This document shows positions 1 to 10,540 of a stretch of 64,000 nt of DNA, one piece after another. Each line of letters begins with the position of its first letter. Position 1 is the stretch's first letter. The DNA is from Mastigias papua (Eukaryota; Cnidaria; Scyphozoa; Rhizostomeae; Mastigiidae), in NCBI GenBank assembly GCA_964019165.1, contig OZ025277.1, positions 8,895,034 to 8,959,033 on the forward strand. Direction: 5' to 3'. A program made the position numbers and the translations under genes. Below the pieces are notes generated by a model. The model had not been told where the DNA came from and ran no database searches. It was given only the letters and a program-made list of their open reading frames with translations.

Positions 1-3000
1 TTTTAAATCTGGTTTGGTATCTCATAGTTCTCTTTCACACTAACTGGGAAGCCTAGAAAACATTTCAGGAAGGCAAGAGGGAGGTAGATCATTAATAGAT
101 TTATACACACCATACACAAATTGAAGAATTAGAAACATAGTCATAACTGTAATATTGGACGCAAAGTCGTGTCAATTGGATATTTACTGAATACATAACC
201 TGCAAACAGGAAAGGTGAAATCTACTATAAAGAGAGAAGTCCAATTCCGGAATTGTGCAACATTTTAAGCCTCTATCTTTCAGAAATACGAATTAGTGAT
301 GGGTTTCCGACTCTCGCTATTACCTAATTAAGAATAATGCAAAAAAGTATTGTATGCTTGAAAGTTGCCCCCTTCCCATAATATAAAAATTTTTTGTATC
401 TGAGAAGAAATGCATAAGAAAACCATAACATTTGCAAATAACGGGTTAACTTTTAAAGAAAATAATGATATTTTACTGTTCCAATATTACACAAGAGAAG
501 TAATCAAAACAAACTGTTTGTCCCAGGGTAGCATGAATTGGAGATGCCACTGTTAACTCCAAAAAAGAAGAGCTCCTCAATATACATGTTAATTTAATGC
601 GTAATATGAATCTTGGCAGACTGATTACATGTACAATGTTTTTCTTGTTGAATACCTAAAGAGAGGCATATATCAGGTTCAAATATCATTTTCAGAACAT
701 AGTAATGGATCAAAAAGTAGAAATGGTCCTTTGTTGCACGGGACGTAGTTCAAAATTTTACAACATTGAATTTTCCTATGGATTATCATGCCTAGTTAGA
801 AGTTTTAATTAGTTGCTCAGTACTCTTGTAATTACTAGAAAGGAAGCCTTCTTCAAAGGTTTCAAATTTGATTTGGGAAACTAATTTTCCTGGCATTTTT
901 AACTTCTTTTAAGATGTAGAGATAAGAAAGGAGATAGCTGCAAATATCAAATCCACTTTAGAGAGGTTTCTGTGCTCAATTCTATTCAAAGTCAGTTGGT
1001 CTAAGGGAGAACAAAGGGTTGTATGCGAGATCGTTTAAAGATAAGGAAACTAGAACTGGAGCCAAATTTTTTCAGCATAAATTACTCAGAGTGATTCGGC
1101 TAGGTACTCTAAAGTCGTTAGCAATTTTAGGTAAAATAGAAAAGCCCTTTGGCTACAATCACTTGACTTTCTAGTGCAGCAGGCCGCTCAAATCACGGCT
1201 ACTCTAAGCTTAATTTGCTGGTGGTTCTACAAACTAAAGTTCTGTTCTGTCAGACTTAAAGATTAACTTCTAACTCACTCACTGTTTGGTTCTATATCTT
1301 AAGTTTTTTGGATAAAGTAAGAATTACTTTTGGATTATTATGGATTAGTTCTTTATAACTCAGGCTGCCTGGCAGATTTTAATTTCAAAAATGCTAGAAA
1401 ATTATTTTGTACATGATCTATTTTCGTCCAATAATTTTCTATCCCCATGAGAAATAAGTAAAAATTTTTATACCCTAGTTGATATATACAGAGTAATATC
1501 TTGATGCAAGTCTACTGTAAGCATGTCAGTGAAGCTTTCGTCATGGCTATTTTACATTACTCTACCTGAAAGATTTTCTCTAGCAGTTTTCGTTATAGGA
1601 TTACATACCCTAAAAAATTCTCTAGAAAGTTTCATGTCCCTTATTGTACTTTAAATAGTTTTGCATACCCTCCCCAATGGTAATCCATCCCGGTACGAGT
1701 GTTATTAATGACTGCCCCCTCCCTCTGCTCGTAACTATCGAGTGGTTTTTCTGTTATGTTGCATTTACTGTGCTTTTGGCTTACTTTATTCTCCTTTCTC
1801 ACGCTACTGAAACCTTACAAGCAAGTTTCAGAAACTGTAACTATCTGATGCTAACTCAAGAAGGTACTTCTTAAACTTAAAGGGTTTAGATCAGTGCAGA
1901 TTACCACAAGTGTGAATAGTCAAAATGTAATATTGCACAATATTGGCGAGGTTTTTAGAATATTAGTGAAATCTTCAACTAATTTTTCTCGTTCTCTTCA
2001 GCAATTTTCTGTTTAGAATTAAATTGCATTATTCTAAGTTACAGCATACTTATGTATCATCTAGAGCATTTACATTAGCTTGGAAAGAAGAATTGTAACA
2101 ATTTGCGTTGTATAGCGAGTTCAACAAGACATGCTGTTAAGAAATACGTAATTTAAACCAGGGTGATATTTATCCTATTATTTTTTCTCCTTTTGTGATT
2201 GTACAAGACCAATTTAGATCTTCATGCAGCATATGGACGCTCTGGATACTACGATAGGAACTATAATATATCTGGGATAATTACCATACCAATGTCTTAA
2301 AAGATAAGTTGCTCAAGGTCCCATTATTCTTACTTTTAGACACGGCATCGCCACGTAAATCGTGGAGGCTACATATAAAATGTGGGAACAACAAGCAATA
2401 AAATTGCCTCATAAGGGCAAACAAATTCGCTGGCTAGCAAAAAGTGGAGAGCTGAAGCCCCTAGCTCCCCAACCCTCAACTCCCAACCACCAATGAAGCC
2501 GTGCTGACTTCCGGCTACTGTGAAGCAATGTTATAATGCTCAACGATGATTTGGTGGCATTTCTTATTATCCTAGCTTCGAATCGATGAGACTATAGTAC
2601 TTTAGTACTTTTAGTCACATTCCATTCTGATGAACGTTTGTTAGTTAAGAGTAAGTGCTTTGAAGGAGGCAATGAAGCAGTTCCAGATTTTGCATAGTGC
2701 ACAATTTTTTATTCATAGAATACACTACTCATAACAACAACTGTACTCTATAGTGACCATCATAAGCTGACTCTACAAAAAGCCCAAACTAGAACCTCAT
2801 ACAGGCTTCCGTGTCCTGGACAATGTTAGAAGACTCTTTTATATTACGCATTAAGAGTATCAGCCCAAACTGGTTCCAGTGGGAGCCAATACGTGCAAAC
2901 CAAACACTCGCGTCTGGTATTGATGAATACATTTAATGCGCAGTAATTTCTAATACAGCCAATCTTCACTCTGTAGTTCTGTTTCTATTATTCAATAAAT

Positions 3001-3480
3001 TGCTGGTGTGTGGTACAGGCAGTCTCAAGACTATAAATGACTCAACAAGTAGGCTGTTTTATGCCAAGAACGTATAGCTGCTTTTAGTGAATTTATGGGA
3101 TAAAATGCCTTCCTTTCGTGTTTGCTGCTACTCAAAAGGCCTACTACTGTAACTCATAATTGTTTTTTGGATCTTCTATTGGTTCATAAAGGGTCAAAGT
3201 AGTCATTAAATCAGTAGAAGTCTTGCCAAAGAAAAATTTTACCCACAATTTTTTCATCAATTGAAGATAACTCACACTCATGACAAATCTTGCTAATGAC
3301 TGAGAGAATTTCCTTAAACTATATCTTTGGTCAGATCAAACAGAAAGGCTTGGCTTAGAATGGTAGAATAACGTCAGTTTGAGGCCAAGAATTCAATTGC
3401 AAACTAAAATTAACGATGACTACCTTTACTTAACAATACTCTTTGATTTTCCAGGCAAAGTACCCATCAACCTTGGTAAA
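1..3480. other. Non-coding stretch, no gene recognised
   Basis: I see no convincing coding exon, RNA gene or named repeat in this AT-rich interval. Short open frames exist (for example 1677-1874 on +) but carry no recognisable domain and no coding-like context. It may be intron or intergenic DNA upstream of the cystine-knot gene at 4385. Confidence 0.5.
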
Positions 3481-3483
3481 ACC

Positions 3484-4193
3484 GAGCTACAGCTCCCCTA
3501 ATAGAAAATCTGTTGGACATTTTTGCTACCATCGAGGGGAGAGCAGTTTCTCCCTCACTTGGTGACATATGGTTATCCTGATTCCTTTAAAGCTGAAGTG
3601 CAGGATGTCTCTTTGAAATATTTACTGCCTAATGCTCTGTCTTATAGAATAGCTGTCAAATGTGTGCTACAGCTCCTCCTTGCTAGTGCCAAGCATGATA
3701 TGGTTGAGCACTCTAAGGAAAATTAGAGGCTTTGCTTGAAAACTTTCCTGGGGGCATAGTCCCCAGACTCTCTTCCATTCTTTTACCCATTCAGTTAACA
3801 TGGCCATCCGATTGGTAGGGACCTCCCTGATTCTAGGAGGTTCAGTCAGATTTCTGATTCAGCCTTCCCCCATTAGTATTCAGGAGAAGGGTTCCTTAAT
3901 GCAAGAAACTAGTGGTTTGGGGTCCTATCAAAGACATGAAATCTTTAAGTGAGTAAGTATCATGATATGATATCCATCTTGTCATATGGTTAGCAGTTGA
4001 AATGATAAGATGATAAGGGGCCGCCACTTTAACTTGGACCTATAAGAGCTCCACCGAATTTATCTACTGTCCTCTGCCTCGCCAATGCCCCTAGCCACAA
4101 TTATCATTTTGGAGACACATTAATGAAAGCAATTTGTTGGAAAAAGTTTCATTTTTTGTCCACCCAAAAATAGACTTCCCCACTGCGCAACTG
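3484..4193 (+). repeat. Diverged copy of a dispersed repeat shared with 32571-33097
   Basis: About 50 bases from 3484 (GAGCTACAGCTCCCCTAATA onward, to GCTACCATCG) match 32597-32646 with scattered substitutions. Near 4090-4140 a second match (AATTATCATTTTG, then ACACATTAATGAAAGCAATTT) parallels 32999-33044. The likely right end is GCGCAACTG at 4193, whose complement CAGTTGCGCAGTGG resembles the CAGTGGCGCAGTCG terminus of the better copy. The left end is not clear. It is probably an old non-autonomous hAT-type element just upstream of the cystine-knot gene. Confidence 0.5.
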
Positions 4194-4358
4194 AGAGAAG
4201 CCAGGGAGAAATTCTGCCAGTACTAGAGTAATTCCAAGACAGGGATTCTTCTTACAGCCAACAAAAAGTTACTCTCGTACTCAATTTATTTTGTTCTCAA
4301 TTTATTTATTTATTTTTTTTCTGCTGGAGTTTTCGCATGATCTTTGTTAAAGTTTATT

Positions 4359-4372
4359 TTGTCTTTTCACAG
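4359..4372 (+). other. Probable 3' splice acceptor in the 5' UTR of the cystine-knot gene
   Basis: A pyrimidine-rich TTGTCTTTTCACAG ends at 4372, only 12 bases before the ATG at 4385 that starts a clean signal peptide. This suggests an untranslated first exon spliced to a single coding exon. The paralog at 18593 has the same arrangement. Confidence 0.5.
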
Positions 4373-4384
4373 AAATTTTCAGTG

Positions 4385-4771
4385 ATGCATCATTACTTTG
4401 GTTTTATTGGTCTTCTGTTGGTTTTGGTACAAATTACTAATGCCAAAGATGAAGCCCTTTCAAAAAAGTTATTGCAGAAGAATGCAGTATGCCATACAGC
4501 CCCCTACAATATGACAGTGAGGAAAGAAGGCTGCTTGAAGCGCATAGTTCAAACAAATTTATGCTCCGGAGGTTGTTTGTCTGTATTTATTCCCCAGTTC
4601 GATTCAGTTAACTTTGGCATCTGCAGTATTTGTCAACCGACAAAGCAAGTTAAGATCAAAGTGCCTTTGTTTTGCAACGATAAGGGGAGATTCTATAAGA
4701 TTGAAGAGGAAATCTCAATTATCCAATCATGTGGATGCCACATCAAACACAAGCCTTGTAAGCGAATATAG
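4385..4771 (+). CDS. Secreted cystine-knot protein, DAN/gremlin-like
   Basis: Predicted 128-residue secreted protein. Residues 1-20 form a signal peptide (hydrophobic core FGFIGLLLVLV, likely cleavage after ITNA). The rest is one C-terminal cystine-knot domain with cysteines at 36, 50, 60, 64, 80, 83, 97, 116 and 118, plus C125. The C-S-G-G-C (60-64) and C-G-C (116-118) motifs are the usual knot ring, and the VFIPQF stretch after the ring is typical of the DAN family (gremlin, cerberus, DAN), which are mostly extracellular BMP/TGF-beta antagonists. One N-glycosylation sequon (NMT, 42-44) lies in the first loop. I chose the ATG at 4385 because a splice acceptor precedes it; an in-frame ATG at 4337 would add 16 residues that spoil the signal peptide. 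Antagonist function is inferred from the family. A bursicon-like hormone subunit is the main alternative. The paralog is at 18162-18593. Confidence 0.75.
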   Translation: MHHYFGFIGLLLVLVQITNAKDEALSKKLLQKNAVCHTAPYNMTVRKEGCLKRIVQTNLCSGGCLSVFIPQFDSVNFGICSICQPTKQVKIKVPLFCNDKGRFYKIEEEISIIQSCGCHIKHKPCKRI

Positions 4772-7369
4772 AAGTAATCAGCAAACCGCATTCCATGCAA
4801 GAAAAGTTAGGAATACACTGTGGGAATGCTTGTTTAGCTAATCACTGGTATGCACAAACAGAGAGGCTAGCAAATGTAGAACATCGAGCCTTCACTTCCA
4901 AAAGGAGATATGTGTTAATTTAGAAGCTAGATGTAGCAACCAATCGATTTACTTCTAAAATTGAGACTTTTCTATGTCACAAATGCCGTATCGTTATATA
5001 GCAGTGTCAAAATGGCCAAATTTCCTAAGCCAGTAAACAAACTCTTTTATTCAACTACATTAGTAACATTCTTCCCTTCCAAATAATCATCACTGGTTTT
5101 CTTTGCTCATTTTAAACTTTACATGGCAAACTTTACATACCAAATTAACTCAGATATTAGCAAATTGATTTCAAATTCCAAGATTTGTACCCATAAGAGA
5201 TACACAGAAGATGGGCCTTCAAAGCAAGCTACTTTCATGTCAATATCCTCGCTCATGTTCCCTATGTCCATTAGAACCAAATATTTCTACATCCCTGAGG
5301 ATTTGCAAATGCTTTTTGCTATAAATATATCAACTTGCTGACATTTCAAATCAAATGAAGCACTATATCCTTTGTTATTCATATTTGTTTTCTTACCAGT
5401 TTCTCGTACTCTAATTATACCATCATTGATGTTGATAAAACTTCGCATGTCTATAATTATGATAAGATTGATTTGAAATCGCAGCAAATGTAGTTTGCTC
5501 ATATAGACTAAGAATCATATGTCATGCGTTAGTACTTTACTTTATTCAACCTTTTGAACGTATTAAAGCCAATTGGTAATGGCTCCCTGAGGGTGCTGAC
5601 CTTTTATTCGAGCCTGTTTTTAGAGAGCATTAAACTCCATTATTTTATTATAACTATTGCATAAATGGCATGGAACAGAGATACCGATTTTGAAATAAGG
5701 CTGTCAGTATACTAATACCTACAGCAGAATACAACCTTGTAAAAATTTCAATTAGCTTTCTAGCATACATTTGTATTGATTCAGCAAGTATACATAATTA
5801 AGTTCAATTAGCTGCTCGTTTTCTGCATGATGCAAAGACAGTATGTCAAACGTTCCGATAATTAGATATTCCCATCAATCCAAATGAACAATAATTTCTT
5901 TTTGCAAATCCTATTTGAGTTTATGGCTTGAGATGATAATAAAAGTCTTTTGGCGATGTCTAAAAACCGAGAGCTCTCCAAGATTACCTGCATGCAATAT
6001 TTTTCCTTGGATAAGAGAGATAGAAGTCTTATTTTGCCAATCAATTATGCATTGAAGGGAGCTATTTCGAAATCTCCTAACTTTGCAAGTGTTGTTTTGA
6101 CCTTGTTTGATCTTTGATGAGTCTGGCAGATGGGTGTAGCATTCGATAACATACGGCCACACACCTTGGTAGCTACTAAGTTGTGGCTTTACATCAAATC
6201 AACATATTTTTTATGAATGGAGCTAAGAAATTTTTCTTTGTTCATTTTACTTGATAGCTTTAACATTTTCCAGAGTTTGATAACATGAAGCAGCACTAGT
6301 GAGATTTTCAAGCTACTTGGTGCATTTCTGTTATTTCATTTTCGCCTCTTCTATCGTTACCTAATTATAAAGTAAAATTACCATTGCACATCTTGCTGCA
6401 AACAGAAGGTGCTTAAGTAATATGTTTCTGTCAACGTCCTTGATTTTTGCTTTTAATGTGAGCAACATCAGTCATCTACAGAGTTAACTGACTCAGTTGC
6501 TACTTCAATCACAACGACTTATGTTGCAAGTCATGTGAATACGTTTCATTACTGCACGCTTTTACTAATTGTAACTGTACAAAGCCGTTTTATCACTGCA
6601 TGCTAAATTAGCATGATTCTGTTACTTAGTCAATGACAAAACGAGTGGCCATAAGATATACCATAGATCACTTTTGTTCTAACCATGCCTTCACTGTGCA
6701 TTGACGCTAGCAGTAACTTTATTCCTTTATTCAAGTGCTAAGCATGTACTTGTCGATACTTATTATCAACCAAAAATATAAGAATTAAAAATATATGCTA
6801 GCTGATTAAAATCCATTTTATCATCAAACTGCGATTAGACAAAAGTGAAATAGTACTGTACATGGAAATGAAAGCCCCTTTATATGCATTGAGCATCGAG
6901 GAATCACCTACATAACTATCAATTCAGGGTGAAGTTTCAAAGCTTCTCAATACTATAAAATTCTCATTGACTGTTGTTTTGGCAGGATTTGATTTATTTC
7001 TCATTTGAATATAAGCAAAATAGCTCTAGCATTCCGGAAGGTGTTTTACCAATATTTTGTTTATCATCTAGACCACCTAACTAGGAGCAATATTTATTAC
7101 CCATGGAAAGCATTTATATATTGGTTGTAGCATCTCTGAGATAAGGATTGGATGGGTTAAAAATTGCAATAGGTAAAAAGCTTTCTTATACTGATAAACT
7201 AGACGACATTGCTTGCAATTCATGCTAGTTCTTAAAAGTTAAGATGCCCCAATAATCGTCAAAGTTTGCTTTCTTTATTTCTTTTCTATTCGGCTGCATT
7301 CAAGTCTATGACTTTTCCATTTCTAAACAATGAACTTACTATCGTCTCTCTCAAGCCGTTCGTTGAACA
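4772..7369. other. Non-coding stretch downstream of the cystine-knot gene
   Basis: This should include the 3' UTR of the preceding gene, but no canonical AATAAA close to the stop was noticed. Open frames on both strands (5123-5502, 5862-6162) show no recognisable motif and overlap each other, so I treat them as chance. Confidence 0.45.
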
Positions 7370-7707
7370 TAGGGGGGCTAATAAGGGGAGCTAGGGGGGC
7401 TCAACCAACTTTGTTAAAATAGAGCTTTTTAGTCTTCAACTCCCCTTTCAATGAGTGTATGCTAGTTTGATGAACTTCTAGCTTTGTAATATGAATGAGC
7501 CATCCCTTTGCTGCAGTTTTATGTATTTTTGCATGAAGTAAAAATACATGAAATAAAGTTTTAAGTATACCATTCTTATAACTTTATATGCATTTATTTA
7601 CATTTTAATACCGCAAAAACCCCATTAAGCCCTCCTTTTTTAATAAGCCCCCTTTTCAAGCAAAAGTTTGAAGTAAGCCGCCTTTCCATTAGGCCCCCCT
7701 TTAGCTT
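7370..7707. repeat. Possible non-autonomous element with G/C-run inverted ends
   Basis: The left part holds GGGGGGCTAATAAGGGGAGC. The right part, read on the other strand, gives GGGGGGCCTAATGGAAAGGC and then GGGGGCTTATTAAAAAAGG. The same TAAGCCCCC signature recurs at 10637-10660 and 11691-11700, near the pogo relic. I infer a pogo-related MITE of about 340 bp, but exact ends and a TA duplication were not resolved. Confidence 0.35.
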
Positions 7708-7893
7708 CTGATCCCAAAGAAAGGAGATGCTTATTGTTCGAATTTAATGATGATGTGTATGATGCTTTTACTTTAAATGCGTCCATTATCTAATTTCAAA
7801 CGCTTTAGAGTCAAGGCATTCTTTTTCAGTTGTTTTTCAAATATCTCTAGCCGCCTTCGTGATCGACGATGGACACAATGCAGTGTATGTTCC

Positions 7894-8076
7894 TTAAATA
7901 ACCAGTCCATCATCTAGCATTTTAGGTCCTGTTGGTGAGAATGCAGAGGGACAGCCTTCTCGCTGGAGAAGTTTACAAAGCAAAAATGATAATTCGATTG
8001 GCCAATGGCCGACTAGCTTTTCATGACACTTTGGATCACCGTGTAAATATATCCCTTCTGCAAAATCGTCGTACAA
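7894..8076 (-). pseudogene. Decayed coding relic, HIRAN-like motif
   Basis: Sixty codons stay open on the minus strand and read as a plausible domain: YLHGDPKCHEKLVGH, then PIELSFLLCKLL, then FSPTGPKMLDDGLVI before a stop. A hydrophilic strand leading into VGH-(I/W)P-x-ELS-x-LL resembles HIRAN-type domains in transposon-linked and helicase proteins. There is no ATG at the 5' end and upstream frames are broken. Recognition is from memory of the motif only. It is more likely part of a dead mobile element than a host exon. Confidence 0.3.
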
Positions 8077-8496
8077 TATTGCCTCTTCTCGATTATCATG
8101 ATGGCAAAACAGTGTTACGCCAACAACAAGCTTCTAATCTCTCTTGTAAATATGATGTCCTCTTACAATAGATTTAAAATCTACACTTAGACTATTGTGA
8201 AATTCAGTTACTTGACGTCTCGCCATCTTTTTTGAAACCCTCTATGTAAAAGACACAGCCCGCGCATCTTGCAATTTCAGTCGGTAAAGTGGTATTGATA
8301 CTTGTTAAGTCCTGTTTGTATTAGATTGATTTGCATATGGCAAGATGCTTCCTGTAAGGTATCCACACAGGTAGCATGCCACTATCATCAAAAAATTATG
8401 CCTGTCCCATCTTGAGAAACACAGGAACTGTCAAATGATCAATCTGAGAGTATTTTAGTGTTGTTGGATTAAAGTGCTAGCTAGACACTCTGTAAT

Positions 8497-9735
8497 ATGG
8501 CTGACGAACAGATAGGAAAAACTTCTCATAAAGGAGAAAAATTAAGAAGTTATTCAACAAACTTGAAGTTGGAAGCAGTAGGGTACGCAGAGAAAAAAGG
8601 TAAAAAGGCAGCAAGTAAAAAGTACAAGGTGAGAACCAAAGACAATTCTTGATTCGAAGATTCTTAGAACTTCGCGAAAGGTTTACAGCCCGAGTAAAAA
8701 GGTTTCGTTTAGATGGAGGGGGAAGGAAAATCATGAACGCAGAACTATAGTACACATTGCTAGAATGGACCTCAGAAAGACGTAGAAATGGCTTCAGTGT
8801 TTCTCGCAAGCTAATAAAAGCTAAAGCGAGGAAAGCGCAACATGAAGGCCAATCAGTTGATACAGAAACCAAGGTGCCGGCATTTAGTGATGGTTGGGTT
8901 TAGAAGCTTCTTAATAGGAATAGGCAATCCATCAAACGACGAACAACTGAAGCCCTGAAAACTCCGGATCAGTTGGTCGATAGGCTTTGTGCCTATATTC
9001 TCAAAGTTTGCCGACTTCGTAGAAAGATGGAATATAAGCATAAGAACATAATCGCTATGGGTGAAACGACTTTCTGGAGTGATTTGTTGTCCACTACTGC
9101 AGTCAAAAAGCGAGGTTTTCTTTCTGTAAACCTGAAAACTACCGGGTACGAAAAAGCAAACATAACAGCCTGCTTAACTGCAACTGCCAATGGAACGAAA
9201 AAGAAACCATTTTGTGTTTTTAAGGGAGCTAAAAGAGAGATCAACTCACTAGATAAAAGAATTTCGCTCAAGGTGCATTGCAGCTTCATCTGTGTTTGGA
9301 TGAATGAACGACGAATTAACTGGGCAATATTGTAAAGAGGTTATTGGGACATTTACTTTTGGAGCACGAAGGCTACTTGATTGGGATTCATTCCGTTGCC
9401 ATTTGTCACCACAAGTAAAAGCTTTGCTTAACCAAGATCGCGTCGACACAATGATTGTCCCGGGAGCTGTACAAAATTCATTCAGGCACCCGATGTCAGC
9501 TGGGATAAGCCCATGAAGGACCATTTATGAGAAATGTATAACAAGTGGTTTGCCAGTGAAAATCATCAACTCACTGCTTCAAGGAATATGAGGACGCCAT
9601 CCAGGTAGCAAATGATTGAATGGGTTCTTAATGCATGGACAATGTTGCCAGATGAGCTCACTCAAAGGAGCGTTAGTAATTCTTTCAACTGGTCTGATGA
9701 TGATATATATAATCTTGTCTCTCCTATCATGTTAA
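8497..9735 (+). mobile_element. Dead pogo/Tigger-like DNA transposon (transposase relic)
   Basis: Starting at ATG 8497, three frames taken in turn give a recognisable pogo-type transposase. The N-terminal helix-turn-helix region begins with TNLKLEAVGYAEKKGKKAAS. An RTTTEALKTPDQLVDRLCAY region and HKNIIAMGETTFWSD follow near 9030-9080; then AKREINSLDK near 9230, WDSFRCHLSPQVKALLNQDR near 9384 and the lysine-rich KPMKDH near 9510. The WDSFRCH block carries the second catalytic aspartate of the pogo DDE domain. Many stops and frameshifts (8648, 8670, 8909 and others) show that it is inactive. An acidic tail, SDNSDENEKTIID, ending near 10538 may be its displaced C-terminus, separated by a LINE fragment and a palindrome. 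Confidence 0.7.
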
Positions 9736-9814
9736 ATGTTCATGGCCCAGTACAGGGCTGTATCTAAGGCTACATTGTTTGATGCATGAATATCTTCTAC
9801 TGTACATTTCTGAT

Positions 9815-10033
9815 CTAATTGTGCACATTCAAGAAGAAGATTGTTTGCAGTTCACCGCACGTGCATCTTGGGTAGTCACTGTATCCCCAGTTGTGCATCA
9901 GGGCAGCAGCTCCGCCATATCCAGTGCGAAGTCTCTTTAGGATTTCCCAGTGTGTCCATTGTAGTTTGTGTCCTGCTGGAAGGGCTTCGGATGGATCAAT
10001 ACCAATTTTGATTTCTTTTGCATTGTGAAACAA
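9815..10033 (-). mobile_element. LINE 3' fragment: C-terminal zinc-knuckle region after the reverse transcriptase
   Basis: The minus-strand reading contains LPAGHKLQWTHWEILKRLRT, GYGGAAALMHNWGYSD and RCTCGELQT. This matches the conserved region between the reverse transcriptase and the cysteine-rich C-terminus of jockey/I-type LINE ORF2 proteins, where R-L-R-T-G-x-G and a C-x-C pair are typical. Only about 70 codons remain, and the histidine and last cysteine of the knuckle are not intact. It interrupts or abuts the pogo relic. Confidence 0.5.
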
Positions 10034-10302
10034 GTTGATGTGATCAGTCTGTGCCTTTACTCCTTGCAGTTTCTGCGCATGATTTCTTTATAGGGCCTAC
10101 ATATAGTTATTCTAGGGACTACATTATTATAGGAGAAAATTACTATAGGAACCTCATATAGTTCAATGGATTAGCAGCTTAATGTATGTAAGCAGCACGC
10201 ACAGAAGTAGGAAGTATTTGGGCTGTGAAGGGGTGTAGGAGCTGAAAGGCACTTGTGTCTCGCCCTGCATTTTAGGAGCCACACCAAAGTGTGCCTCCTC
10301 AT

Positions 10303-10389
10303 TTTTACATGGGCCATACTTAATGCACGTGATCTCATCATCATCTGATGATGATCAGATCATATGCTTTACGTATGGCCCACGTAAAG
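10303..10389. repeat. Near-palindrome with arms of about 43 bp
   Basis: The left arm (10303-10345) contains TTTACATGGGCCATACTTAA and the right arm (10346-10389), read in reverse complement, contains TTTACGTGGGCCATACGTAA. The centre is a perfect ATCATCATC-T-GATGATGAT. The arms differ by a handful of bases and one small gap. Such a structure could extrude as a hairpin. Confidence 0.65.
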
Positions 10390-10540
10390 ATTTGCTTGAG
10401 CGCCTGAAAAGTCTTGAAGGTGCTGATTTGATTCTTTCGAAAGAATGCCAGAGGACGAAGTCTCGTCATAAGATGTCCCAGGATTGACGATTAACTCAGA
10501 CAATTCTGATGAGAATGAGAAAACTATAATCGACTAATTT

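Noticed and set aside
4614..4841. Second plus-strand frame overlapping the first cystine-knot gene
   Set aside because: It is a shifted shadow of the knot domain without a signal peptide or cysteine pattern.
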